From Lachnospiraceae bacterium Marseille-Q4251 (GTDB taxonomy: Bacteria; Bacillota; Clostridia; Lachnospirales; Lachnospiraceae), in assembly GCA_018223435.1 (NCBI GenBank), contig JAGTTO010000001.1, forward strand, positions 372,001 to 436,000: a stretch of 64,000 nucleotides of DNA, written 5' to 3'. The notes under the pieces were generated by a model that saw only the letters and a program-made list of their open reading frames with translations, ran no database searches and was not told the DNA's origin. This document shows positions 40,694 to 48,524 of this stretch, piece after piece. The position numbers and the translations under genes were made by a program. The stretch's first letter is position 1, and each line of letters opens with the position of its first letter.

Positions 40694-41572
40694 CTATTCA
40701 ATGTTCTGGATCTGTTCCCGCACCTTTTCGATCTCGGTCTTCAGATTGATGGCCAGATTGGAGGTCTGAAGATCATTTGCCTTGGAAAGGATGGTGTTGG
40801 CCTCCCGGTTCATCTCCTGGGCGATGAAATCAAGCTTCCGCCCGATGCTGCCACCCTGAATCAGTTCGGCCTTCATGCCCTCGATATGACTTCTCAGGCG
40901 GACGGTCTCCTCATCGGTGCAGATCTTGTCGGCATAGAGGATCACCTCAGCGGCCAGCCGGGATTCATCCATCTGACTGTCGGCGAGAAGGCTGTCCACC
41001 TTCTCGCGAAGGCGGCTCCGGTACTCCTCCAGAACCTGCGGATAGCGCTTCTCCACCGCATCCACATCGAGAAGCATGCCATCCAGCTTTCCGATGAGGT
41101 CATTTTTCAGATTCTCGCCCTCTCTGGTACGGGTCTCCACAAACTGCTTTAAGGCTCCCCGAAGGGCAGTCTCCAGAAGAGCCCAGATCTCATCCTCATC
41201 CACCATCTGTTCCTCCATGGAAAAGACCTCCGGGCAGGAGCCCAGGCGGGAAACGGTGACATCGTCCTTCAGGTTAAACTGCTGTGCCATCTGGCGGTAA
41301 TATTTCAGATACTCGCCGGCGATGTTCTCATTGTATTTCAGAGAGAAGTTATTCTCCGTATCATCCTCGCAGGTAATAAAAACATCCACCTTACCCCGCT
41401 GGATGTATTCCTTCATCACGGAGCGGATGGCGGACTCAAAGAAATTAAATTTCTTCGGCATTTTAATGTTTACATCGAAATAGCGGTGGTTCACCGCTTT
41501 GATTTCTACTGTAAACTTCCGGTCGCCCTGGACGTGCTCGCAGCGTCCAAAGCCGGTCATGCTTTTGATCAT
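40694..41572 (-). CDS. yicC: YicC/YloC family endoribonuclease
   Basis: 292-aa protein with the diagnostic start M-I-K-S-M-T-G-F-G-R and the C-terminal GRKLDFIAQEMNREANTILS, K-A-N-D-L. YicC proteins are endoribonucleases involved in RNA turnover. The middle is helical. It heads the yicC-remA-gmk-rpoZ unit with a good promoter at 41654-41682. Confidence 0.95.
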   Translation of the reverse strand: MIKSMTGFGRCEHVQGDRKFTVEIKAVNHRYFDVNIKMPKKFNFFESAIRSVMKEYIQRGKVDVFITCEDDTENNFSLKYNENIAGEYLKYYRQMAQQFNLKDDVTVSRLGSCPEVFSMEEQMVDEDEIWALLETALRGALKQFVETRTREGENLKNDLIGKLDGMLLDVDAVEKRYPQVLEEYRSRLREKVDSLLADSQMDESRLAAEVILYADKICTDEETVRLRSHIEGMKAELIQGGSIGRKLDFIAQEMNREANTILSKANDLQTSNLAINLKTEIEKVREQIQNIE

Positions 41573-41653
41573 AGATATCGCTCACTTTGCTTTCGTCTTT
41601 TTGGCTGACCGCTGTTTTTATCAAACATACGATACTACGCCATCTTCCTATCC

Positions 41654-41682
41654 ATTATAGAAGAAACACAAGTCTCAGTCAA
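41654..41682 (-). promoter_or_regulatory. yicC-remA-gmk-rpoZ promoter
   Basis: TTGACT, 17-bp spacer, TATAAT in the minus direction, about 80 nt before the yicC ATG. Confidence 0.8.
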
Positions 41683-41690
41683 CGGAAAAA

Positions 41691-42167
41691 TTATTTTTTC
41701 CGGGAATTCTTCTTTAACTCCTCCGGGTTCTTGCGATGTTTTCCCATATTGGCTCCCGGAACTCGTCCGGTCTTTTTCATAATGAAATTCTGAAGCTTGG
41801 TAAAAATCACCAGCAGGATAAAGAAAAGGAGCACCGGCGCTACGAACATCAGCACCATGATCAGGACGAAAATAACCTTTTCGCCAGTGGTGGATTCAAC
41901 TTCCTCTGTGGATGCCTCGCTGGAATTTTCGGATGCGGCGGGTTCCTGTTCAGTTTCTGCGGTAGTTTCCGCTTTGTCTGCGGCCTCTGTGCTTTCCTCA
42001 GCGTTTTTCTGAGTAGTTTCCGCCACTTCAGTCTCCGCCGCTGCTACGGTCTCCTCCTGAGCTACGGTTACGGTTTCTGTCTCAGTTGCAAGGCTCGCCG
42101 GAGCCGTGCCGATAATCGTCAGCGTTGCCAGAACACCAGCCAGCCAGATTTTCTTTCGTTTTTTCAT
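41691..42167 (-). CDS. Secreted/membrane-anchored Thr/Glu/Ala-rich protein, unknown
   Basis: 158-aa protein. Signal peptide (residues 1-28, MKKRKKIWLAGVLATLTI...S-L-A-T-E), then about 65 residues of low-complexity Glu, Thr and Ala (repeats of T-E-T and A-E-T). A strong membrane helix (VIFVLIMVLMFVAPVLLFFI) is followed by a basic cytoplasmic tail (K-K-T-G-R-V-P-G and K-K-N-S-R-K-K). The domain outside the cell is probably disordered and highly negative. No family recognised. It has no obvious partner, and a palindromic repeat lies just upstream. Confidence 0.7.
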   Translation of the reverse strand: MKKRKKIWLAGVLATLTIIGTAPASLATETETVTVAQEETVAAAETEVAETTQKNAEESTEAADKAETTAETEQEPAASENSSEASTEEVESTTGEKVIFVLIMVLMFVAPVLLFFILLVIFTKLQNFIMKKTGRVPGANMGKHRKNPEELKKNSRKK

Positions 42168-42198
42168 TTTGCTACACCTCCATTTAATCCATACCTAC

Positions 42199-42349
42199 GA
42201 ATTGCTTTGCTGCTTCGCAGCTTTCGCAATTCTGCAAACATTCGAAATCCGCTGATTTACTCCGTAAATCGCTACTTTCTCATGTTTGGCGGGTTCCAAG
42301 CTCAAAAGTCTTATCGTGCAAGCATGAACGACTTTCTGAGTTTCGAACC
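42199..42349. repeat. Palindromic intergenic element, relative of the ruvA-ruvB element
   Basis: Three adjacent hairpins: GAATTGC/GCAATTC (42199-42232), CAAACAT/ATGTTTG around GATTTAC/GTAAATC (42235-42288), and GGGTTC...GAACCC with AAGTC/GACTT (42291-42349). The loop of the last contains GTGCAAGCATGAACGA. That loop and the overall hairpin layout match the element at 21331-21464. It fills the gap between the Thr/Glu-rich protein gene and rqcH, which are divergent, so it is not needed as a terminator. Confidence 0.65.
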
Positions 42350-42399
42350 CTAGTATTCATATTGTAGCAGACAATTTTGAAAAATGAAACCCTTTTCTC

Positions 42400-42428
42400 T
42401 TGCGAAGTGTGGGTTTACCTAGTATACT
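42400..42428 (+). promoter_or_regulatory. rqcH promoter
   Basis: TTGCGA, 17-bp spacer, TATACT, 35 nt before the rqcH ATG. Confidence 0.7.
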
Positions 42429-42463
42429 GAAATGTAACGCCATTTTGAAAGGAGTTGTTATCC

Positions 42464-44200
42464 ATGGCCTTAGACGGAATTGTCATTTCCAGTCTTGTAA
42501 AAGAATTTAATGAGACCCTCACCGGCGGAAAGATTGCCAAGATCGCCCAGCCGGAAAACGACGAGCTTCTGCTCACCATAAAGAACTTTCGCAACCAGTA
42601 CCGCCTTCTGATTTCTGCCGGAGCAAGCCTTCCTCTGATCTACCTCACAGGTGACAACAAGCCCAGCCCCATGACGGCCCCGAACTTCTGTATGCTCCTC
42701 CGCAAGCACATCGCCAACGGAAAAATCTTAAGGATCTGGCAGCCGGGCCTGGAGCGTATCATCCATTTTGAGATTGAGCACTTAAACGATCTCGGAGACC
42801 TCTGCCATAAGGTACTGACCGTGGAGATCATGGGAAAACACAGCAATATCATCTTCTGTGATGACAACAACAAAATCATCGACAGTATTAAACATGTGGG
42901 CGTTCAGATGAGCTCCGTCCGGGAAGTTCTGCCCGGCAGGGAGTATTTCATTCCTCACACCCAGGATAAGGAAAATCCCCTCACCATCACCGAGGAACGC
43001 TTCCGGGAGACAGTTCTCACGAAACCGCTTCCTCTTTCCAAGGCCCTCTATATGACGCTTACCGGCATCAGCCCTCTGATCGCCGAGGAGATCTGTCACC
43101 GGGCTTCCCTGGAATCAGACCAGAGCGCCAACTCGTTTTCCGATACGGAGGCCACGCATCTTTATCATACTTTCTCCCGGCTTATGGAAGATGTAAAAAA
43201 TGGGAACTTCACCCCGACGGTGGTCTATGACGGCCGGGAACCCCTGGAATTTTCAGCCCTCCCGCTGACGCTCTATCAGGACAAGCGCGTGGAAACCTTC
43301 GAGAGTATCTCTGCGGTACTGGAAAATTATTACGCGATGAAGAACACCATTACCCGGATCCGGCAGCGTTCTTCCGATCTTCGGCGTATTGTAAACACCG
43401 CTCTTGAGCGGAACCGCAAGAAATATGAGCTCCAGCTCAGCCAGCTCAAGGACACCGAGAAACGGGAAAAATTCCGTGTCTACGGCGAGCTCATCAACAC
43501 CTACGGCTACAATCTGGAGCCCGGTGCCAAAAAGCTGGAGGCTCTGAACTACTATAGCAACGAGATGGTGACGATCCCCCTGGACGACACCCTGACTCCC
43601 CAGGAAAATGCCCAGAAAAACTTTGAGAAATATAATAAGATGAAACGGACCTTCGAGGCCCTCTCCACTCTGACCAAAGAGACGAAGGAGGAGATCGATC
43701 ATCTGGAATCTATCAGTACCTCTCTGGATATTGCACTCTCGGAGGAAGATCTCGTGGAGATTAAGGAGGAGCTCACTGAGTATGGATATATCCGCCGGAA
43801 AGGTAATGCTAAGAGGGTTAAGGTGACGTCGAAACCTTTCCATTATATCTCTTCGGATGGTTTCCATATGTATGTAGGGAAAAATAACTTTCAGAATGAG
43901 GAGCTGACTTTTAAGTTTGCTGTTGGAAATGACTGGTGGTTCCACGCAAAAGGGTGCCCGGGGTCGCATGTGATTGTTAAGACGAATGGGGAGGAGCTTC
44001 CGGACCGCACCTTTGAAGAGGCTGCGCGGTTAGCGGCACATTATTCGCAAAACAAAAAAGCCGATAAAGTTGAAATCGACTATGTTGAGAAGAAGCATGT
44101 GAAGAAAGTAGCTGGCGCCAAGCCGGGGTTTGTCATTTACCATACGAATTACTCTATGGTGATTGGGACGGACATTTCGGATATTCAGCAGATCTCTTAA
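42464..44200 (+). CDS. rqcH: Ribosome quality control protein RqcH (NFACT family)
   Basis: 578-aa protein that binds stalled 50S-peptidyl-tRNA and adds alanine tails with tRNA-Ala. NFACT-N domain (MALDGIVISSLVKEFNETLT, then L-L-R-K-H-I-A-N-G and Q-P-G-L-E-R-I-I), helix-hairpin-helix (LTGISPLIAEEICHRAS), a long coiled coil at about residues 285-430, and the NFACT-R domain (D-G-F-H-M-Y-V-G-K-N-N-F-Q-N, N-D-W-W-F-H-A-K-G). The residue pair that is Asp-Arg in many RqcH proteins is Glu-Arg here. Start at 42464, with AAAGGAG 11 nt before. Convergent with darA across a repeat island. Confidence 0.95.
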   Translation: MALDGIVISSLVKEFNETLTGGKIAKIAQPENDELLLTIKNFRNQYRLLISAGASLPLIYLTGDNKPSPMTAPNFCMLLRKHIANGKILRIWQPGLERIIHFEIEHLNDLGDLCHKVLTVEIMGKHSNIIFCDDNNKIIDSIKHVGVQMSSVREVLPGREYFIPHTQDKENPLTITEERFRETVLTKPLPLSKALYMTLTGISPLIAEEICHRASLESDQSANSFSDTEATHLYHTFSRLMEDVKNGNFTPTVVYDGREPLEFSALPLTLYQDKRVETFESISAVLENYYAMKNTITRIRQRSSDLRRIVNTALERNRKKYELQLSQLKDTEKREKFRVYGELINTYGYNLEPGAKKLEALNYYSNEMVTIPLDDTLTPQENAQKNFEKYNKMKRTFEALSTLTKETKEEIDHLESISTSLDIALSEEDLVEIKEELTEYGYIRRKGNAKRVKVTSKPFHYISSDGFHMYVGKNNFQNEELTFKFAVGNDWWFHAKGCPGSHVIVKTNGEELPDRTFEEAARLAAHYSQNKKADKVEIDYVEKKHVKKVAGAKPGFVIYHTNYSMVIGTDISDIQQIS

Positions 44201-44223
44201 GAATTTTTGCTTTTGGAAAGCCT

Positions 44224-44278
44224 AAAAGAAAAAACGAGGGGGACAGCTCCGAGTCAGCGAGCCCGCCGTCCCCCTCGT
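44224..44278 (-). terminator. Outward terminator of the left inverted arm (serves darA/leuS transcripts)
   Basis: ACGAGGGGGAC pairs with GTCCCCCTCGT. A TTTTTTCTTTT tract follows only in the minus direction, so it stops transcription arriving from darA after crossing the whole island. No T run follows in the plus direction. Confidence 0.75.
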
Positions 44279-44346
44279 AAACTCCCCCTTCTGGGCCCGC
44301 TTAGAAAATATGGGGCTTACGTCATACAAGGTATGCGTGAAATGAC
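44233..44346 (+). repeat. Left arm of a ~110-bp inverted repeat
   Basis: This stretch is homologous, in reverse complement, to 44778-44897. The best part (44301-44346 against 44823-44778) matches at about 39 of 46 positions and contains GGGGCTTACGTCATAC and GCGTGAAATGAC in both arms. Similarity continues outward through CTCCCC, GGGC-x-CGCT and the terminator hairpin with small gaps. Confidence 0.75.
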
Positions 44347-44571
44347 GGTTATTCGGTGTCTCATAGTAGAAAAAAAGTGTTGCTTCCGGGAGAGATGATC
44401 TTGGAGTTTCCGGATGCTCGGTATTTCATAGCAAAAAGCAAATGCAGTTTCCAGGAGAGATGAATACGGAGATTCTGGGTGGTCTGTATCTTATAGTGAA
44501 AAACAAGTATAGTTTCTGGTAAAAATGAACATGGAGATTCTGGGTGGTCTGTGTCTCATAGTGAAAAACAA
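44339..44571 (+). repeat. 65-bp tandem repeats, about 3.6 copies
   Basis: Units start at 44339, 44404, 44469 and 44534, the last one partial. Units 3 and 4 share GAGATTCTGGGTGGTCTGT and differ at only two of 38 positions; units 1 and 2 are more diverged. A common core is TCATAG-x-AAAAA. There is no spacer-repeat pattern, so it is not a CRISPR array, and no convincing ORF. The rest of the island (44572-44777) is AT-rich, with a 7-bp GACCTTG/CAAGGTC pair and an AAGAGGC/GCCTCTT hairpin at 44703-44753 enclosing a third partial copy of the arm motif. Confidence 0.8.
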
Positions 44572-44777
44572 AGACCTTGCAGCAGTCACTATATATCCAT
44601 ACAAACACAGATGCTTAGCTCATTGTTCACAAGGTCAAAAAGCTTACATTAGTTACTACCAACAAGCATTTTATCTTCAACTTCATAATCTACCATCACA
44701 AAAAAGAGGCCCACGCCCCACTACTTCCCAGTGTGACATAAGCCTCTTATTTTTTTAATATGAATCCATACCCATCT

Positions 44778-44897
44778 GTCATTTCACGCATTTCCAGTAT
44801 GACGTAAGCCCCCTATTTCCTAGCGTGCCCTGGAAAGGGGAGCGCGAGGGGAAAACCAGGACTACGCAACTCCGATGGTTTTCCCCTCGCATATTTT
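44778..44897 (-). repeat. Right arm of the ~110-bp inverted repeat
   Basis: Reverse-complement partner of 44233-44346. It also carries its own outward-reading terminator at its outer end. The two arms plus interior span about 670 bp between convergent rqcH and darA. Confidence 0.75.
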
Positions 44898-44899
44898 TT
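44844..44899 (+). terminator. Outward terminator of the right inverted arm (serves rqcH transcripts)
   Basis: GCGAGGGGAAAACC pairs perfectly with GGTTTTCCCCTCGC (14 bp, 19-nt loop), followed by ATATTTTTTT in the plus direction. In the minus direction no T run follows. Confidence 0.85.
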
Positions 44900-45237
44900 T
44901 ACATCTTTTCAAAGCGTTCCACATTCATCACAAAGATCGTACTACCCCCGACTTCCACATTGATCGGAACCGTATAGTTCAGTCCCGGGGAGATCGGGCC
45001 GCTGGGAGCTGCGAGGTTCGTGTATTTCACGGTCTTCCGCTCTCCTGCATATTTCTGGATAATGGAGATCGCCTGATCGACCTTCTCATCTTCCGTACCA
45101 ATCATCAGCGTCACATGCTTCCGTTTCAAAAAGCCGCCGCTGGTCGCGATCTTCGTCACAAAATAGCCTTTTGCCACCAGCTGTGCGCTGGTCTCCATCT
45201 CATCGTCTTTTCCGACAATTGCCATGATCATTTTCAT
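44899..45237 (-). CDS. darA: Cyclic-di-AMP receptor DarA (PII-like)
   Basis: 112-aa PII-fold signalling protein that binds c-di-AMP. M-I-M-A-I-V-G-K-D-D, KGYFVTKIATSGGFLKRKHV with the conserved T-S-G-G-F-L nucleotide loop, T-L-M-I-G-T-E-D-E-K-V-D and the C-terminal E-V-G-G-S-T-I-F-V-M match the YaaQ/DarA family. Downstream target unknown. The ATG follows AAAGGAGG. It lies 48 nt after leuS, so it is probably co-transcribed with it. No terminator with a T run is found for it until 44224. Confidence 0.94.
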   Translation of the reverse strand: MKMIMAIVGKDDEMETSAQLVAKGYFVTKIATSGGFLKRKHVTLMIGTEDEKVDQAISIIQKYAGERKTVKYTNLAAPSGPISPGLNYTVPINVEVGGSTIFVMNVERFEKM

Positions 45238-45285
45238 AATGCAGAACCTCCTTTTTAGGTTTGCCCTATTTTACCATAAAAAGGA

Positions 45286-47697
45286 TCACTTAGCAACGAT
45301 GTTGATGATCTTCTTCGGAACGTAAATCTCTTTGATAATATTTCCGGTGAGCTTGTCACCCAGAGCCTCTTTACCCTTTGCGATCGCATCTTCTTTGGAG
45401 ATATCGGCCGGGATGGAGATAACAATCTTGGTCTTGCCGTTGATTTGAACGGGAACCTCAACCTCGTCATCCTTCATGGCTTCCTCGTCATGCTCCGGCC
45501 AGGTATTCTTGAAGACAGACTCAGTGTGGCCCAGCTGCTGCCACAGCTCCTCGGAAAGGTGCGGAGCAAAGGGAGCAAGCAGAATCACTGCGGTCTCAAG
45601 GGTTTCCTTGTCGATGCCCTCTTTCTTGGCCAGCTCGATCATCTTGTTGTTATACTCCATGAAACCGGAGATAACGGTGTTCAGGCTGAAGCTCTCCAGA
45701 CGCTGGGTGATGGTATGTACCATGCGGTGACGAAGCTTGATCATCTCCTTGGTAGGCTCTACGGTCTTGTCCTTATTGTCCATTACCAGGCTCCAGAACT
45801 TGTTCAGGAAACGGTAAACGCCGTCGATACCGCGGTCATCCCACTCGGCATCCAGCTCGGGCGGTCCCACGAAAAGCTCGTACATACGCAGGGAATCGCA
45901 GCCGTAATCGCGTACCAGATCATCCGGGGAAACCACGTTTCCTTTGGATTTACTCATCTTGATACCGTTCTTACCGTTGATCATACCCTGATTGAACAGT
46001 TTGTGGAAGGGCTCGTCAAAATCGATCACACCGATATCGTACAGGAATTTGGTGTAGAATCTGGAGTACAGAAGGTGCAGTACCGCATGCTCTACGCCGC
46101 CGATATACATATCAACCGGCAGATATTTGTCAGCTTTCTCTTTGGATACCAGCTCTTTGTCGTTGTGGGCATCCACATAACGGAGGAAGTACCAGGAAGA
46201 ACCTGCCCACTGAGGCATCGTGTTGGTCTCTCTCTTTGCGGGAGCTCCACAGCACGGACAGGTGGTGTTTACCCACTCGTCGATAGCAGCCAGCGGAGAC
46301 TCACCGGTTCCGGTCGGCTCGTAGGACTCTACATCCGGCAGACGAAGCGGCAGCTGATCCTCGGGAACAGGCACGTTTCCACAGTGCGGGCAGTGGATGA
46401 TCGGGATCGGCTCACCCCAGTAACGCTGACGAGAGAATACCCAGTCACGGAGCTTGTAGTTTACGGTCTTGCGGCCGATGCCCATTTTCTCAATGATCAT
46501 CGGAGCTTCTTTCTTGAGCTCTGCGGACTCTCTTCCGTTCCAGTCGCCGGAATTGATCATAACGCCGGAAGCCTCGGTATAAGCCTCAGTCATATTCTCG
46601 ATCTCTTTGCCGTCTTTTGCAATGACCTGGATGATCGGGATGTTGAATTTCGTAGCAAAAGCAAAGTCACGGTCATCATGGGCAGGTACGCACATGATGG
46701 CGCCGGTACCATAGTCAGCCAGTACATAATCGGACAGCCAGATGGGAACCTTTTTGCCGTTCAGCGGGTTAATCGCATAGGAACCGGTGAAGACGCCGGT
46801 CTTCTCCTTATCCTGCATACGGTCTACGTTGGACTTCATGGAAGAATCGAAGATGTATTTCTCTACAGCCTCTCTGGTCTCGTCGGTAGCCAGGCTCTTG
46901 GCCAGAACGTGCTCCGGAGCCAGTACCATGAAGGTAGCGCCGTGAAGGGTGTCCGGTCTGGTGGTGTAAACGGTGATCTTCTCCTCGCGGCCTTCTACCG
47001 GGAAATCAACCTCGGCGCCGTAGGATTTTCCGATCCAGTCGGTCTGCATCTTTTTAACCTTTTCCGGCCAGTCCAGCTTGTCCAGATCATCCAGAAGACG
47101 CTCTGCATATTTGGTGATGCGGAGCATCCACTGACGAAGGTTTTTCTTGGTAACCGGGGTGCCGCAGCGCTCGCAGCAGCCGTTTACTACTTCCTCGTTG
47201 GCCAGTCCGGTCTTACAGGAGGGGCACCAGTTGATCGGGAACTCTTTCTCATAGGCCAGGCCTTTTTTGAACATCTGAACGAAGATCCACTGGGTCCATT
47301 TATAGAAATCCGGATCTGTGGTGTTCACTTCCATATCCCAGTCATAGATGGCTGCGATCTCGTTGATCTGGCGTTTGATATTTGCAATATTCTTTGCGGT
47401 GGAGATGGACGGATGCTGACCGGTCTTGATGGCATAGTTCTCTGCCGGAAGTCCGAATGCGTCCCAGCCCATGGGATGAATCAGATAATAACCCTGGAGC
47501 ATTTTATAGCGGCTCCACACATCAGAAATTACATATCCTCTCCAATGTCCTACATGCAGTCCGTTTCCTGACGGATACGGGAACATGTCCAGACAGTAAT
47601 ATTTCGGCTTTTTGCCGTCGTTGACGTTTACGGGATGCTCTTCCCAGATCTTACGCCATTTCTGCTCGACGGCACGATGGTTATACGGTGTTGCCAT
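45286..47697 (-). CDS. leuS: Leucyl-tRNA synthetase
   Basis: 803-aa class I synthetase charging tRNA-Leu. HIGH-type motif P-Y-P-S-G-N-G-L-H-V-G-H, zinc-like cysteine knuckles (W-C-P-S-C-K-T-G-L and CCERCGTPVTKK), editing CP1 domain around residues 220-400 (VYTTRPDTLHGATFMVLAPE), and K-M-S-K-S in GIKMSKSKGNVVSPDD. The ATG follows AAGGAGGAAAAGG. A strong promoter lies about 75 nt upstream. No T-box leader was recognised in the short 5' region. Confidence 0.98.
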   Translation of the reverse strand: MATPYNHRAVEQKWRKIWEEHPVNVNDGKKPKYYCLDMFPYPSGNGLHVGHWRGYVISDVWSRYKMLQGYYLIHPMGWDAFGLPAENYAIKTGQHPSISTAKNIANIKRQINEIAAIYDWDMEVNTTDPDFYKWTQWIFVQMFKKGLAYEKEFPINWCPSCKTGLANEEVVNGCCERCGTPVTKKNLRQWMLRITKYAERLLDDLDKLDWPEKVKKMQTDWIGKSYGAEVDFPVEGREEKITVYTTRPDTLHGATFMVLAPEHVLAKSLATDETREAVEKYIFDSSMKSNVDRMQDKEKTGVFTGSYAINPLNGKKVPIWLSDYVLADYGTGAIMCVPAHDDRDFAFATKFNIPIIQVIAKDGKEIENMTEAYTEASGVMINSGDWNGRESAELKKEAPMIIEKMGIGRKTVNYKLRDWVFSRQRYWGEPIPIIHCPHCGNVPVPEDQLPLRLPDVESYEPTGTGESPLAAIDEWVNTTCPCCGAPAKRETNTMPQWAGSSWYFLRYVDAHNDKELVSKEKADKYLPVDMYIGGVEHAVLHLLYSRFYTKFLYDIGVIDFDEPFHKLFNQGMINGKNGIKMSKSKGNVVSPDDLVRDYGCDSLRMYELFVGPPELDAEWDDRGIDGVYRFLNKFWSLVMDNKDKTVEPTKEMIKLRHRMVHTITQRLESFSLNTVISGFMEYNNKMIELAKKEGIDKETLETAVILLAPFAPHLSEELWQQLGHTESVFKNTWPEHDEEAMKDDEVEVPVQINGKTKIVISIPADISKEDAIAKGKEALGDKLTGNIIKEIYVPKKIINIVAK

Positions 47698-47776
47698 TCC
47701 TTTTCCTCCTTGTCCTCTATGGGAACCTTCTTCTCCGCCCTGAAAAATGAGCAGACGGTCTCATAACTAATTATGA

Positions 47777-47805
47777 ATTTTACTCATTTGACTTGCATTT
47801 GTCAA
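47777..47805 (-). promoter_or_regulatory. leuS-darA promoter
   Basis: TTGACA, 17-bp spacer, TAAAAT in the minus direction, near-consensus. The remaining ~70-nt leader holds a small CCGTCTG/CAGGGCGG hairpin but no T-box sequence. Confidence 0.85.
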
Positions 47806-47857
47806 TAGATGCCCGTATATTCTTATGGTAGAAAAAAATGCAAAGGAGTTTAAATAT

Positions 47858-48505
47858 ATGAAATTTTCCACTCTGCGGGATCTCGGGACTGGCTTTTTAG
47901 GCTTCCTCTTCTGCCTTTCCCTCAGTGTCGTGCTGATCCTGAACTTCCGTCCCTTATACGTTTACGAGATGAAAAGCGAGAATCTTGCCTCCGTCTCTTC
48001 CATGACAGAGGAGGAAATTCTGGAAGAATATGACGCCCTGATCCGTTACAATTCCCTTTTTTACCGGGGAGAACTTACCTTTCCTTCTCTTCCCATGTCC
48101 GAGGAGGGACGCATCCATTTCGAGGAAGTCAAAGGGATCTTTGACGGGATTCAGATTCTCCTGATCCTCAGCGCCCTCACCTTTCTTCCCCTGGCCGTTT
48201 TCCGGATCTGGAAAAAGCAATTCGGCTTTCTCAGGGTCATTCCCGGAATTTCCGCGATCGTGGCGCTTCTGGCTTTTCTTGTCACCTTCCTTGACTGGGA
48301 CGCTCTTTTCACCGCTTTCCATCAGCTGATCTTCCGGAACGACTACTGGCTCTTCGATCCGGCTACGGATCCGGTCATCGATCTTCTACCGGACAGCTAT
48401 TTCCTTCACTGTCTTATTGGAATTGTAGGGCTTCTCGTTTTCTTCTCCCTGCTCTCCGGCCTTGCTTATCATTTTCTGAAAAAGAAAGCCCAGGCGGACC
48501 GCTAA
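47858..48505 (+). CDS. TIGR01906/DUF1461 family integral membrane protein
   Basis: 215-aa protein with an N-terminal helix (LGFLFCLSLSVVLILNF), an extracytoplasmic loop of about 70 residues, a pair of helices in the middle (ILLILSALTFLPLAVFRI and ISAIVALLAFLVTFL) and a C-terminal helix (LIGIVGLLVFFSLLSGL). F-H-Q-L-I-F-R-N-D-Y-W-L-F-D-P and D-L-L-P-D-S-Y-F are the family hallmarks. Function unknown. The start at 47858 follows AAAGGAG. The in-frame 47825 start has no ribosome binding site. Monocistronic, terminator at the stop. Confidence 0.88.
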   Translation: MKFSTLRDLGTGFLGFLFCLSLSVVLILNFRPLYVYEMKSENLASVSSMTEEEILEEYDALIRYNSLFYRGELTFPSLPMSEEGRIHFEEVKGIFDGIQILLILSALTFLPLAVFRIWKKQFGFLRVIPGISAIVALLAFLVTFLDWDALFTAFHQLIFRNDYWLFDPATDPVIDLLPDSYFLHCLIGIVGLLVFFSLLSGLAYHFLKKKAQADR

Positions 48506-48524
48506 AATCCGCCTGAGCTTTTTT
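48487..48524. terminator. Terminator between the DUF1461 and GGDEF genes
   Basis: GCCCAGGCGGA pairs with TCCGCCTGAGC, followed by TTTTTT on the plus strand. The stop codon lies in the loop. The minus-strand side has TTTCTTTTT and can serve the convergent GGDEF gene. Confidence 0.85.

Noticed and set aside
44339..44571. CRISPR array
   Set aside because: The 65-bp units are directly contiguous and diverged, with no unique spacers and no cas genes.
44426..44608. 60-codon minus-strand frame inside the tandem repeats
   Set aside because: It is a by-product of the repeat unit length not breaking the frame. It has no ribosome binding site and a Cys/Phe/Tyr-rich nonsense composition.
45445..47571. 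708-codon open frame antisense to leuS
   Set aside because: Shadow of the leuS codon pattern. The true gene has all class I synthetase motifs on the other strand.
47698..47776. Possible T-box leader of leuS
   Set aside because: The leader is only about 70 nt and lacks the T-box consensus and a terminator/antiterminator pair.
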